DNA from: Fonsecaea monophora
Lineage: Eukaryota > Ascomycota > Eurotiomycetes > Chaetothyriales > Herpotrichiellaceae
Length of the DNA: 64,000 nt
Reading direction: 5' to 3'
NCBI RefSeq assembly: GCF_001642475.1
Contig: NW_019173986.1
Coordinates: 160,813 to 224,812 of the forward strand
Notes under the pieces: generated by a model
Seen by the model: only the letters and a program-made list of their open reading frames with translations
Database searches by the model: none
Told to the model about the DNA's origin: nothing
Made by a program: the position numbers and the translations under genes
Shown here: piece by piece, positions 1 to 11,238 of the stretch
How the letters are laid out: every line of letters starts with the position of its first letter
How positions within the stretch are numbered: position 1 is the first letter of the stretch

Positions 1-1547
1 GCAGGCAACTTCTGCATGAACCAATCCCTTGTCGGCCCGTTCCATTCAGGCACATCCAGGCCCGCATCCCACCACAACAACGCCGGACATTTTCGAACAG
101 CAGGAGGCTATGGGAAGAAGAGAAGAAGAAACGAGACAACGAGAGCTTTACTTCCCGGCTTGGGAAAGCATGGCGGTCAACGCGAGTCGAATGGAAGCCG
201 ATCCCAATCGGCTTGGGCATTGCGTTCCTGGGCCTGTTTCAATTCATACGTATTCAGAGGCGAGAGGGCGCGGCGGAGGGGACTGAACCCACCCCTCCAA
301 AGAGAAAGAGAATCCATCCATCAGGAGGTGGCTGGCAGGTCCAGATCATGTCCACCCTTCCCTTAAAGGCTATCTCTCGAGTCTGGGGTCGCTTCAACGA
401 GTTAACGATTCCCTATTACCTCCGCGTCCCCGGTTTCAAGCTCTATGGCTGGATCTTTGGTGTCAACTTCGATGAGGTGGCGGAACCTGACCTCCACGTC
501 TACCCAAACCTATCTGCTTTCTTCTACCGCGAGATCAAACCCGGACTCCGACCTCTTGACCCTGATCCCAACGCGGTCCTCTCTCCCGCCGATGCCAGAG
601 TGCTTCAGTTCGGCACAATCGAGAACGGTGAAGTCGAACAAGTCAAAGGAATGACATATTCTGTCGACGCCCTACTCGGAAGAATTGCGCCACCCTCCCC
701 CAACTCGCAACTTTCCGCACAATCAGAAGATCAGACGCCATCAGATTCACCCGGAGGCACGGACGCAAAGTCCATTTCGGCTGACGAGGAATTCGCCAAC
801 GTCAACGGCATCTCCTACACACTGCCCAACCTCTTTTCGGGAACGCAGTCTTCTTCAGCCCCAGTGAAAACTCAAGATGCATCCATGCCGTCCGCTCCAT
901 CCTCGGAGGCGGCCGTATCGGCTGATCTGGCGAGCACCCAACCCTGGTGGTCTATCTTTTCCCAACCGACCAGATCCTCGAACCTGTACTACGTCGTAGT
1001 CTACCTTGCACCGGGTGACTACCACCGCTTTCACTCGCCAGTCAGCTGGGTGTGTACAGCTCGCCGCCACTTTGCTGGGGAACTATACTCTGTCAGTCCC
1101 TATGTTCAGCGCACCCTACCGGGATTATTCACACTCAACGAAAGGGTCGTGCTCCTGGGGAGATGGAAGTACGGCTTCTTCTCCTACGTCCCCGTCGGCG
1201 CCACAAATGTTGGATCTATCGTGATCAATTTCGATAAGGAGCTGCGTACCAACTCGCTCACCACGGACACAGAGGCAGACAGGCAAGCCGCTGCCGCCGC
1301 GGAACAAGGCGAGCCGTATTCGGGCTTCAGCGAAGCCACGTACGAGAGAGCGAGCAGAGTGCTGGGTGGGCATGCACTGCGCCGCGGTGAAGAGATGGGC
1401 GGGTTCAGGCTGGGGAGCAGCGTCGTACTCGTCTTCGAAGCTCCCGCGGGTACCGAGTCGAAGCCCGGCTTCAAATGGGCTGTCGAAAGGGGTCAAAAGG
1501 TCAAAATGGGCCAGGCCCTCGGGTACGTCGTTGCCGATGAGGAATAG
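1..1547 (+). CDS. psd1: Phosphatidylserine decarboxylase, mitochondrial (5' partial)
   Basis: Decarboxylates phosphatidylserine to phosphatidylethanolamine at the mitochondrial inner membrane. The frame is open from base 3 to the TAG at 1545-1547 with no in-frame ATG before the conserved core, so the N terminus lies left of the window. Bases 80-215 encode a basic, presequence-like stretch (RTFSNSRRLW) followed by a transmembrane segment (IPIGLGIAFLGLFQF, about 200-245). The core carries the DYHRFHSP motif (near 1016-1040). The autocatalytic processing site is LGSS (1410-1421), where the second Ser would become the pyruvoyl group of the alpha chain. A roughly 90-residue Ser/Pro-rich insert (about 690-970) before the catalytic core is common in fungal Psd1. 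LGST is the more familiar form of the cleavage motif, and LGSS is a tolerated variant. Identity is secure; the start is unknown. Confidence 0.93.
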   Translation, partial: RQLLHEPIPCRPVPFRHIQARIPPQQRRTFSNSRRLWEEEKKKRDNESFTSRLGKAWRSTRVEWKPIPIGLGIAFLGLFQFIRIQRREGAAEGTEPTPPKRKRIHPSGGGWQVQIMSTLPLKAISRVWGRFNELTIPYYLRVPGFKLYGWIFGVNFDEVAEPDLHVYPNLSAFFYREIKPGLRPLDPDPNAVLSPADARVLQFGTIENGEVEQVKGMTYSVDALLGRIAPPSPNSQLSAQSEDQTPSDSPGGTDAKSISADEEFANVNGISYTLPNLFSGTQSSSAPVKTQDASMPSAPSSEAAVSADLASTQPWWSIFSQPTRSSNLYYVVVYLAPGDYHRFHSPVSWVCTARRHFAGELYSVSPYVQRTLPGLFTLNERVVLLGRWKYGFFSYVPVGATNVGSIVINFDKELRTNSLTTDTEADRQAAAAAEQGEPYSGFSEATYERASRVLGGHALRRGEEMGGFRLGSSVVLVFEAPAGTESKPGFKWAVERGQKVKMGQALGYVVADEE

Positions 1548-2167
1548 TAGTGGTCGTGAGCGAGCGTTCACCTCGCCTTGACCACCCGGCCACCCACACA
1601 CCTACCCTTTCCTTTTGTTGCCCTGTCGCCCGCCTGCTTTGCTTTGCTTTGCTTTGCTTTGCTTTGCTTAGCGTGATAGTTACGACCGCCGTCTATCTTG
1701 ACGGCACCCAACCCGGTGGATATGTACAGTAAGAGCAACCTGGGAAGTATATAGTGGTCATTTCACTGAGATGTATACCGCCGCCATTTCCAATCCTATT
1801 GCTGATGTGTGCCTATTACATGCTCTTGAACGTCAAGGAGTTTTTTTTTTTTTTTTTTCCGTACGTGTTCCCTTTTGTGTCTGGCGGGCTCCTTTGCCAT
1901 ATACAACCAAGTATGTGCTTGTGTGAATGGCGAGGTGTCAGTTCCACTTAAGTAAGAATCTTTCACCGGGAGTGGCATGTTCCGCCTCGGTTTCTTGTTG
2001 CGTATTCTCCTTACTCCACTCTTCGATGGCGATAACACGCAGAAACACTTCAAAAAGGCAATGAATGGCAAAGACACAGAAAGAGGCAACTGGTGACATA
2101 TTCATTTCGTATTGATTCAACCTATTTCAAGGGCATTCGCCCGCCTGCTTCAACCTCTGCGAACCAC
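1548..2167. other. Convergent intergenic spacer with GCTTT repeat and poly-T
   Basis: This is the shared 3' flank of two convergent genes. It holds a GCTTT pentanucleotide tract (about 1636-1668) and a T16-type run (about 1842-1858). No coding region is recognised. The pyrimidine tracts could act in 3'-end formation, but no defined terminator can be shown. Confidence 0.6.
1636..1668. repeat. (GCTTT)n microsatellite
   Basis: Five to six tandem GCTTT units lie just downstream of the psd1 stop codon. It is a simple sequence repeat, probably polymorphic in length between strains. Confidence 0.85.
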
Positions 2168-4630
2168 CTAAATAGTGGCCGCCGCCCAGGACAGCACCGC
2201 CAACACGCCGATAACCACCAACACCACCACCGACACCGCCGCCTTTTCAATGGCTTGCGCCATTGCTGCATCCCGTGGATGCACACAGCAAACCACCCCC
2301 TCCTCCCCACCAGCCAACACCCTTGTCAGATCGGCCATGGCCGAAGTGGCCAGAGGGCCTCCCTCTCCGATCGACTGGATCAGGGTCCACCCACCCACCA
2401 AGAACGTCGCCGCGCCCAAGACCAACAGCAGTCTGCCAGCTTTACGCTGGACAGACCGGAGGTCTTCGCTGATGGCTGCCTCGTTGCCGGCGAGGACAGC
2501 ATGGCTGTATTCCATGCGCTCGTGCAGGAAACACCAGCCCTTCTCGAGCCATTTCCCGTCGTGGGACAGTTGTAGGCGCTCAAATGGGACACGGCCCAAG
2601 TTCTCGAGACTCACGACTCCTAGCACCTCAGGGCTCAGAGGGAACGAAGGACACCGATGGCAATATATGATCGCATCGCATGTGTCGAAGTTCTCGTCCG
2701 GTTCCTGGATCACCAAGGAGCGAGAGGTGCTGTTGGTTGAGGTGTGAACGCTCCCGAGGCTTGAATACTCGGAGTTTGCGCTGTCTGCAGTGCCAGTACC
2801 AGTGCCGCTGCTGCTCAGGAATTGCTTGAATTTGTGTGTGACTTGACCGGTAATTCGAGCAGGGTCGTCAATAGTAGAGTAGTGACTGCTGGAGGAGGTT
2901 CGAGCGTGTAGAAGACGGTTCAACATGGTTGAGTCGGATGACACGTTAGCTATGCTGCTCCCGGTGACCAGAACACGTTGCTGCCTGGATATGGCGTCAT
3001 TGTTTTCGTGTTTGTGTCTGTCATCAAGTCTCTGGCGAAGAAGACGGCTGTCTCGGAGAAATCGAGAGATGTCGGCGTCGTTGAATCTGTAACCTCCTTC
3101 GTTGTAATGTCGAGCAGCTAAAGCTTCCGCGTCTCCACTGGCAATGTACGTGCCTTCAATATTGTGACGCTGAACAAAACTATGGTCGGAGGATGAAGCG
3201 AAAATGTCACAAATAGCCGCTGATTCAGTTTTGTCACCTTCAACTTGTTCACCAACGAAATTTCTGTTATTGGCAGAGGTGATGAGAGATTGGCGAGTCT
3301 TGTCTGTGAAGTGAGGGTTTTCCATAGCTGAAGCGATGCTGTTGAGGGAGTCGTCGTAAATCGAGGGTATCGTGAGAGTGTTTTCTGCTGTTGCTCGTGG
3401 AGTACCGTTCGAGAAGGTCATGGTTTTTGGGGAGAGAAAGCTCGATACAAGAGTGTCATCTGGAATTCTTGGGAGTAACGAACTCGATTGGAGAGCGCTC
3501 TGAACACGTCGAGATGATGATAACGTGGCAGATCGTGTAGAATGAGACAGAGGAGTGAGATGTGTTGAAGAAACTTGATTCAAGGGGCGCGGTTTGGGCT
3601 GTGAATGATGTTGTGCCTTAACAGCAGGGGCGCCGGCAGAATCCAGACGACAGACTCGTCCATCCGCGTCTACAACTTGACCACCTGTTTTCAGAGTTGA
3701 CGACTCCTTGTGAAGCGGCTGTCTGCACCCTAGGGCTGTCTCTCTGTATGGTTTTTGACTAGGAGAATGATGATGGCGTTTCAAGTTCAAAGGATCTTTG
3801 TATTGTTGTTGGGGACGCCGTTCAGATTGTTTTGCGCTCGAGAGCGGATCCCAGGGTGACGCAGGACTCCCTCTGCCGGTCAAAGTGGTATCAGACGTGT
3901 CTGCAGTCCCTCTCTTGGCCAGACGAAATCGCAGTTTTGAAGGAGTCAGGAAGCCACTGCGGCTAGTCTCTGGTACTGTTATCCATTCCTCATCATCGTC
4001 ATCGATTGCTCCAAAGCCGTCATGGTTTCGAGGGAGTTGGTTCTCTGCACGATGCTGATAAGGCTCATGGAGTTGATTCCCAGAGACCACATAACCTTGA
4101 CGTGTCTTTGGAGTTCCAAAGCAAGCGGCATCGTTTGCCGACTTGCTGTCTGTGACACAATTCAATGGCTCCGGCTCAACATACGCCCCATCGTCAATCC
4201 TGATATTGTGTGTCTGATAGCCTGTGAGATTGGCATCTGCATATTGAGAGACAATGTCATCCAATGTGGTCGAGCCTCTTCTGCAATCTAGGTCGGGATC
4301 GCCGTTGTCCACGGTTGTCTCAAGCACTGCGCTAGACGCTTGGTGATAAACGGCTTCCCGCAGAATACCCTGAGCTGAATGGACTTTTCGGTACGGCAGG
4401 TTTTTCAGTTCTATGGCGTCATTCTCAAAGGGCAGATGTTCGTAATCTTCATCTTCAGAAGACGAGCTTGACGAGCTCAGAGGGAACCGGGTTGCGCTCC
4501 TGCTTGACGAGACTGGCTGAAGACTTGCAGTTCTGCGGCCCTGGATCTGCGCATATGCAGAAGGCAGATCTGGATAAATGGGACGCGTTGTGCGAGGCTC
4601 CGGACTTGAATGACTAGCCAGGTCATCCAT
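2168..4630 (-). CDS. Hypothetical disordered protein with two C-terminal membrane segments
   Basis: An uninterrupted 820-aa frame with an ATG at 4628-4630. Residues 1 to about 650 are Ser/Thr/Asp-rich and look disordered, with acidic-serine clusters such as SSSSSSSEDEDYEH near the N terminus. The last 150 residues are ordered: a CDAIIYCHRC cysteine motif, a segment around LEKGWCFLHERMEY, and two hydrophobic helices (RLLLVLGAATFLVGG and VSVVVLVVIGVLAVLSW) at the extreme C terminus. That suggests a tail-anchored or hairpin membrane protein with a long cytosolic region open to phosphorylation. I do not recognise the family. The length and strong codon structure support a real gene; function is unknown. 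Confidence 0.75.
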   Translation of the reverse strand: MDDLASHSSPEPRTTRPIYPDLPSAYAQIQGRRTASLQPVSSSRSATRFPLSSSSSSSEDEDYEHLPFENDAIELKNLPYRKVHSAQGILREAVYHQASSAVLETTVDNGDPDLDCRRGSTTLDDIVSQYADANLTGYQTHNIRIDDGAYVEPEPLNCVTDSKSANDAACFGTPKTRQGYVVSGNQLHEPYQHRAENQLPRNHDGFGAIDDDDEEWITVPETSRSGFLTPSKLRFRLAKRGTADTSDTTLTGRGSPASPWDPLSSAKQSERRPQQQYKDPLNLKRHHHSPSQKPYRETALGCRQPLHKESSTLKTGGQVVDADGRVCRLDSAGAPAVKAQHHSQPKPRPLNQVSSTHLTPLSHSTRSATLSSSRRVQSALQSSSLLPRIPDDTLVSSFLSPKTMTFSNGTPRATAENTLTIPSIYDDSLNSIASAMENPHFTDKTRQSLITSANNRNFVGEQVEGDKTESAAICDIFASSSDHSFVQRHNIEGTYIASGDAEALAARHYNEGGYRFNDADISRFLRDSRLLRQRLDDRHKHENNDAISRQQRVLVTGSSIANVSSDSTMLNRLLHARTSSSSHYSTIDDPARITGQVTHKFKQFLSSSGTGTGTADSANSEYSSLGSVHTSTNSTSRSLVIQEPDENFDTCDAIIYCHRCPSFPLSPEVLGVVSLENLGRVPFERLQLSHDGKWLEKGWCFLHERMEYSHAVLAGNEAAISEDLRSVQRKAGRLLLVLGAATFLVGGWTLIQSIGEGGPLATSAMADLTRVLAGGEEGVVCCVHPRDAAMAQAIEKAAVSVVVLVVIGVLAVLSWAAATI

Positions 4631-6748
4631 GGCAAAGTTTTGAAGGAGAGCTGAATCAGAATGATGCGTTGACTCCAGTGAGACGCGTTGGGCGCTTGGT
4701 GAAAAGGACTGACTCCGCCGCCAGACACTGCGATGTTCAAAATACGAGCCTTTCTCTTCTGCTTTGTGGCCAACTACCTGGGCTGGTCTGCAGAGCTGGA
4801 GCCCAAAACTTGGAGGATGAACAAACTCGAAGTCAAACTGGCCCGGTAAGTCTGGGTCCGCCTTGAAGTTCTGTCCATCGTGAGCGATTTACCTTGTTGA
4901 GGGTGGAATGGAAAGGAGACTTACAGTGAGCGATGGTTGTGACAGACTTGTCAGTTCTTGTCTGGTCTGGTCGCTTATGCTGCTCTCGCCGGTCTGCACA
5001 GGCGACGTTGAACTCTTTGGGGAATGCTGATTGCCTACCAGGATAGTCAGTGGCGTCTTTGTCTACACGTCAAGAGAAGAACGCACCATCCAGTGGTGAG
5101 CACGCCCATTCACTCTGGTAGATTTCAGGACAAAGGCTGGTTTGGCGTCGAAATGACGTGTGTGGAGAAAGAGGTATACAGTGATTGAGCGACGGATCGG
5201 ACTGGGGGGTGTCTCTCTCAACAACGGAGAGAGGGTGATTATGTCCTGTCAAGCTGCCTGTTGTGTCCTGGTTGCTTCGAAGAAGAGGAGTGGTTGAAGA
5301 GTCTGAAAGACCAGTAGATAACGGCAGTGGTCTCGGGTCCGGCCGAATTCTGTTGTTGACAGAGTCTTCCGCCAGGCTCTTCCCCAATACGGCACGGCAC
5401 CACGGCGCAGTATATGAGCGACCACGCTTTGTGCATTCGATCACCTTACTCCTTTCGCTCTCAATGTGGTTGTCTTGACCTGATCTACCATTGCGTTCCC
5501 GGCCGCTCTCATTGAGACCAACATCTTGACGCCATCTCAACTCGGCCAGCTTCCAAGACATTCTGCAAGATTCTCACCAAGGGCACAACAACACTAGGCG
5601 AAGCGCAGACAAGATGATTTTGGCGGTTTGAAGACAAGATGCGAGAAAGGATGGGAGGAGTTGTCGCAACAGTATTGTCTCACCAGCAGCGTATCCTCGA
5701 CGAGATCAAGCGAAGAACTTTTCAAGGCACCAAAAGGAGTCCTTGTGGTAGCTGGATGGTTATGAGCAACGTCGTCGTCCAAAGGGTACCAATCAATCCA
5801 AGTGCTGCACGTCAACGGCCTCGAAGTCCAATGTTCGGCAGGGATGAAGAAACGTCGAGAGAAAGAGGAGGAGAACACAGAGATAGGGCCTCTTGCTGAC
5901 TCCGACCCAGGCGTACCCGGAAGCGACGAGAGCGTAGCAGCTCCATTCCGACTGCAAAACAGATGTTGGCCTCTCAGATCCGGGAAAGTGCGACAAAAGG
6001 GAGACAATCGCGGAAGCCATGTCTGCCCAAGCAGCCAAGCCATCAAAAGAAGTCCCCATGAACAGCAACTGCTCGGACAGGTCATACCCTCAAGAAATCC
6101 AGCATGCTACACATTGTGATCGCACATCATCTTCTGTGGATTTTTCCCCTCACTCTGAACGTAAGCCGGCATGATTCCATGCTCAAAGGCAAGAGCATGA
6201 TCACAGTTGAAGATGTTCGGGCGTGCAGGTTCCGTTCGCACAGCCATGGTTCGAACAGTCGGTGTGTGGGTGAGATGGAGTTCAAAAGCTGATATAGCGA
6301 AAGCCTGACAACACCTGGCTCAATACAATGCTGCGACTCTTATACTGGGGAGATGACCTGCCTGGCCTACTCGATTGTAACGTCGAGATTAGGATTTGAG
6401 GTCTGGGCGCAGCCACTGAGGGGCTTCGGAAGAATTTAATCCCGTCACCGAGACTATCAGCCTTGCGGGCCTTGTAAGCACGACAGAGACCATCGTGGGG
6501 TTGATCACTAGAGGTGAGAAATTTGTTGATTGAAATTGTTCAGAATCACCAGAGACTCGCTTTCTCGAGACTTGACAGTGGTTGACCCTCCATATCCGTT
6601 CTCTCCACTGTAGAAGCAAACATCTGCCTACATATACCAAGTATATATCTCAGTACATCGCCTGCTTTAGGTCCCCTTTCCTATCCTCTGTGCAGTTGTC
6701 CATTACCCCAGACTATGTTCTTGCGCAGCAGCCCATGAGTCTCCAACA
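4631..6748. other. 2.1-kb intergenic region, no secure gene
   Basis: Several 60-160-codon frames occur on both strands, but none matches a family I know. One plus-strand candidate starts at 4733 with a signal-peptide-like 38 residues ending at a GTAAGT donor. Minus-strand frames at 5594-6085 and 5793-6068 include hydrophobic stretches but overlap in different frames, and no splice solution was convincing. Part of this must be the promoter of the minus-strand gene starting at 4630. Confidence 0.5.
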
Positions 6749-8277
6749 TCAAAGCTTCGATAGAACACCATTGCTCTCTAAAATTGAGAGGTGTCCGCGA
6801 TTGATCTCCGAGATCGTCTTGCACCTGTATGTAAAATCAGAATCTCAGGTACACCATCAATTAGAGGTCATTCTGACAGATTCACTTACCCAGCCAAACC
6901 CATTGTGAGTTTGAATTCATCGTACAGGAGCTGGATGGCCAGCTCTACCCCTTTTTGGCCGTTGTACTAATATAATGGCGTGAGTTCGAGGGGATTGCAG
7001 ACAAGACGGATACTCACTGCCAATCCCCAGATTGGGATTCGTCCGGCAAAGCAGAAATCGGCGCCCAAAGCCAAGGCTTTGAAAATGTCGGTCCCACGTC
7101 GAATCCCGCCGTCGATGGCAATCTTGAGCTTGCCCTTTGCAACGGGGGCGCATTCTCGAAGAGCGTCCAAGGTCGCAGGGACACTGTCCAGTTGTCGTCC
7201 GCCGTGGTTGGAGATGACCACACCGTCCAACCCGTAATGGATAGCAGTGGCCACGTCTTCCGCGGTGTATACTGAAAGAGATAGATCAGCCTCACAGTTT
7301 TCTTGTCTGGAGATTCGACCTACTTCCTTTTATCCACAGCTCCAGGGTTGTGTGACGTTTGACGAATGAGATGGCTTCGTCCCAGTTCACACCGTTTTCT
7401 TCAAGGGTCGTTAGGACGCTTGCACTGACAGAGTACAGCAGGACACCCACCATAGGCCAATTCATTGTCTCCTCCCTCTAAGTTGCTCATGTCGAGGCCT
7501 GGAGCAATGTTGGGATATGAGGTGCCTTTCGGCATAGAGAAGGAGTTGCGGAACTCATTCAATCGTCGTCCCAGCATTGGCGCATCAACTGTCAGAAGGA
7601 TAGCCTTATAGCCTGCTTCTGTGGAGATTGTCAGTTACGCCAGCCATGCAGTTGGGAAAACGGAACAAAGTTGTCTGCCACATACGCTCGGCCCTCTTCA
7701 ATAGTCGTACGGTCAACTCTTGACTCTTCAGAAGACTGACCTGCATAGCATACGGGTTTGTCCTTCCCTCACTCTGCTTGATAACGTCTTCCAGCGAGTC
7801 AGTCGAGTAGGCGCTGAGTCCCATCGCCACGTTCAGAGCTGCACAGGCCCTTGAAGTACCCACTTCGCCTTCTGGATGAGCAAGTCGATGCATAGCCGCG
7901 GGGGAGAACCCGAACGGGAATAGCACTTTACTTCCCCATATTGTGGTACTCGTGTCGATTGTGGACACATTGCGCAGAATACGAGGTCGTATCCGATACC
8001 TGTCAAAGGCGGCTTCATTGTCTCGAAGACTGCCGAAACAGAGACGTTGGCTATTTTGACCGATTTCTCCGTCGATTGGAGATCAGACCCATAAACTCAC
8101 GTTATCATGTCCATGGCGCCCTCGTTAAAGTACTCTGTCTGCGTTATTGGCATGGATATAGCTGGGTGCAAGCGTTGTCTAACCTCGATACATCTTGGGG
8201 AGGTTTTTGGACGCCTTGTCTTTCAGATCGTTGATCGAGAAGACTTCAGGGTCCAGCGTCCGTCCGCGATTCGCCAT
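6749..8277 (-). CDS. FMN-dependent 2-hydroxyacid dehydrogenase/oxidase
   Basis: Member of the glycolate oxidase / L-lactate dehydrogenase (Cyb2 catalytic domain) family, oxidising 2-hydroxy acids to 2-oxo acids with FMN. It has eight exons: 8277-8184, 8134-8101, 8029-7686, 7618-7451, 7398-7324, 7271-7018, 6966-6890 and 6824-6749. The total of 1122 nt gives 373 aa with every phase matching. It starts MANRGRTLDPEVF. Landmarks are YFNEGAMDMIT, FPFGFSPAAMHRLAH, ILLTVDAP, the active-site SNHGGRQLD with the catalytic His, and the phosphate-binding DGGIRRGTDIFKAL, ending in CKTISEINRGHLS. No cytochrome b5 domain or mitochondrial presequence is visible, so a soluble cytosolic or peroxisomal enzyme is likely. 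The frame stays open upstream of 8277 without a stop, so a longer N terminus is possible. Confidence 0.9.
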
Positions 8278-9919
8278 GGTATGGTCTCCGAGTCCTACGA
8301 CAAGACAGTCCGATGTTTGCAATTCTTGTAAAGGTTTCGTCCCCTGTTTGACAGTCTTATCGCAAGTGTTTTCATGGCTTAAATACCTGTGTGACACCAA
8401 CGATAGCTGAGGCTCAGATTGCTCCGCGCCCTTCAAGTCAAGCGGACGAAGCTCCGTGTTGGTGATGTCCATGCCACATATGGCAACGCCCCACTTTGAG
8501 GACAAGTCCGACATGTGCTTTTCAGAAGCGTTATCTCGGACTAATAGTCAAGCAAGGGAAATGCTAAGGTTGGGGACCCAATTGAGCTGCCGCAGGAGGA
8601 CAACCTCTATTGGGTTTCCGATACTCATTCTTCCTGCTGGTCTGCGCGCACGAATAGCAACAAAACATAAGCTGTCCTTCATTAGGATCTTTGACAGCCA
8701 TTGTGCAGTTCATGGCATCCGAGGCGAGATCAAGCCTTTGATTTTGATTGCTCGTGTTGGCGATCTCTGTTTGATTGGATGCAGCTTCTGATATCTTTTT
8801 GACATTCGTGACGTTACTGGACGCGGAGGCGAATATCCCCAGATAGCCGCTTAGGGGATAAACTCCTATCGCTCCTGCCCTTCGTCCGATCTACGAGTAA
8901 ATAGAGATTTTGTCGTCACTGAATGACATGGTTAGGAGGCGGTATCGCTGTATATTTGCGGCATGGCCACCGTTTGTCCTCAAGTCATTTTCTGCTATGT
9001 GACTTACCTGCGAATGCCGCTCCTGGGCCTCGAACTCTTACAGACCTTAGTCTTGTCAAGAGTCGTTCGGTGCTCACGGAACGAGCACACCTGCGCATCA
9101 GCTCAAAGTCTCCTACGACGGAGAAAATTGATGTACTAGTAATCAGTCAATCTCTTACCGAGTCCGCCTGCAACCGACAGTTCGCTGCCTTCGCTTCGAA
9201 TGAGTAGGCGATATATATGGCAAACACTGGTGTATCAGTCATAGGCGTAACTCTGTCGGCAGAGCAGACTTTGAACGAAGACATCGATATTGGTAATTTC
9301 CAAGAGCGTTGTGAAAGGAGCGTCTCTGTGACCATTTGGAAGCCCTGGTGACCAACGTGAACCCGTGCCAATTGCTTACTCCACGCAACGAAATACTCTC
9401 TTTCGGCACGTGTATCCGCAACGACTACTTGATCAGGCTGTTGCTTTATTAAGTCAGTACGGGCACCAGTGGCCCCACCAATATCCTTCTCCAGACAGCG
9501 TAGTTATCGTCAAAGAAGTGCTTAGTAATGGCAGCTACTTCCAGCCAGTCAACCAGAACGTCCGTAGGCATCGTGGAAGTTGCAAGTAGTAATAAGTGGA
9601 TAGGCGTCAAAAGCGACCACGTGACTGAATATTGTTATTTCCTCTATGAGAGATCGGTAGAAGTCGCGAATGAGCAGGATGCGTTGTGATACTTTACGTC
9701 GAACCATGGTTTGCTCACAGCGTTCATCCTAAATCTCAGGAATGTGGCGTCTAATGGTACCCTGCTTACAGCATCATGCAAGCAGACGTGTTGCTGCAAT
9801 TGCTGGAATATAGGTCGGCCTTCGAGAGACACATTGGGTATAAGAGAGCTGGTCTCTGTCACCACGCCCCTTCGCCTCATTCCCCTTCAATTTCATGAGA
9901 GCATTTCAGTGTATTGAAA
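8278..9919. other. Unresolved region, possible unrecognised minus-strand gene
   Basis: Intergenic by annotation, but the minus strand shows pieces that look spliced. A frame covering roughly 9590-9150 (MPTDVLVDWLEVAA..., then QVVVADTRAEREYFVAWSK) needs one frame change near 9480. A GTAAGA donor near 9155 and a TAG acceptor near 9110 would join it to a segment ending at a GTAAGTC donor near 9010, and a further open segment runs about 8895-8570. I recognise no family. It could be a decayed gene like its neighbour or chance. The divergent promoters of the flanking genes also lie here. Confidence 0.25.
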
Positions 9920-11238
9920 ATGTCGCAAACAGTCGTCTCGAAAGGAATCTTTCATGGCCTCCCGACCTTTCCAGAGCTTGAAGGAAAGAGATTGCGGATA
10001 ATCGTGACGGGGGCGAATGGCATCTCTGGTTCGGCAATGACCAAGTTGTTGAGTGAAGCTCCTGAGAGATGGGAGAAGATCTATGCTCTGTCACGCCGCC
10101 CTCCAACGGGTCAAACACCACCTCGTGTCGAGCATATCGCAGTAGATTTCTTGAGAGCACTCTGGAAGGAATTGCTCAGGTCCTAAAGGACAAGCGAGTT
10201 GAAGCGTAAGGTCTTCCATCCCAACCTTGATCTAGCTGACTGACAGGCAGGGATTATGTGTACTTCGCGTCATATATCCAACCACCTCCTCTTCAAGGCC
10301 AGAGCTTGTGGAGCGACATCGAAGAAACAACCAAGCAGAATATGGCTCTGTTGTCTAACTTCCTCAGTGCCTTACCGTTGGCAAACATATTCCCAAAGCG
10401 TATTTTGCTCCAGACAGGTGCGAAATACTATGGCGTGCATCTTGGACCAACAGCCATCCCCATGGGAGAAGAAGATCCTCGGCATGGAATCCAGGGAAAC
10501 TTCTATTTTCCCTAGGAAGATCTCCTCGATAAATTTTGCGAGAAGAACAACACCAGCTGCGTGGTTACTCGACCATGCTTTATTCTTGGTGCTGTTGAGA
10601 GCGCAGCCATGAATATACTGTGGCCTCTGTCGGTTTACGCCGCCATTCAGGCTCATCTAGGACTTCCGCTGCTATTTCCAGGGGATGTCGCAGCGTGGGA
10701 TGTTGTCAAGCATCAGTCGATGTCCACCTTGATAGCATACCACGCTGAATGGGCGCTTTTGACTTCCCAGGCTGGTAATCTAGCACTCAACCAGTGTGAC
10801 GATAGTGCCTTCGCCTGGGGAAAGTTTTGGCCAACGCTTGCCGATTGGTACCAGACAACCGCAAGTGGGCCAGCAAGCGATGCCGATGCATACACAACCA
10901 TTACCATGCCTTACCCTGTCCCACCTCGTGGATTCGGCGGACCTGGTATTGTGAAAGCTTCATTCAGTTTTCTTGAGTGGAGCAAAAAGCCTGAGGTATT
11001 GGCAGCTTGGGAGGTATTGAAATCGAAGCATGGGCTCAAGTATAACCCCTTTGGTGACAGGGCTATGGATGCTTTTGGCCTCATCAACGGGGAGCTTCTT
11101 GGAGGATGGGGTCGAGTCATCAGCATGGACCGCAATCGCCAGTTGGGTTGGCATGGCTTCGTGTGTACAAAAGAAGCTATCAAGCAGGTGCTGACTGAGA
11201 TGGCCAGTCTTAAGATGGTTCCTCCGATGTTGGCTTGA
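9920..11238 (+). pseudogene. PRISE-type SDR (progesterone 5-beta-reductase/iridoid synthase-like), disrupted
   Basis: Extended short-chain dehydrogenase of the PRISE group (enone/1,4-reductase-type). From the ATG at 9920 it shows the Rossmann motif TGANGISG and LSRRPPTGQ. A 45-bp intron (10206-10250) fits, followed by YVYFASYIQPPPLQ, the active-site region TGAKYYGVHLGP, NFYFP, TRPCFILGA and a full C terminus to 11238. Two lesions break it. After TTG at 10151-10153 the frame slips, consistent with loss of one G, and runs into TAA near 10184 unless shifted. An in-frame TAG at 10513-10515 sits where family members have a sense codon, and translation of the same frame continues normally after it. 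The TAG fits a C-to-T change at CpA, the RIP-type context. Probably non-functional; sequencing error could explain one lesion, hardly both. Confidence 0.8.
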
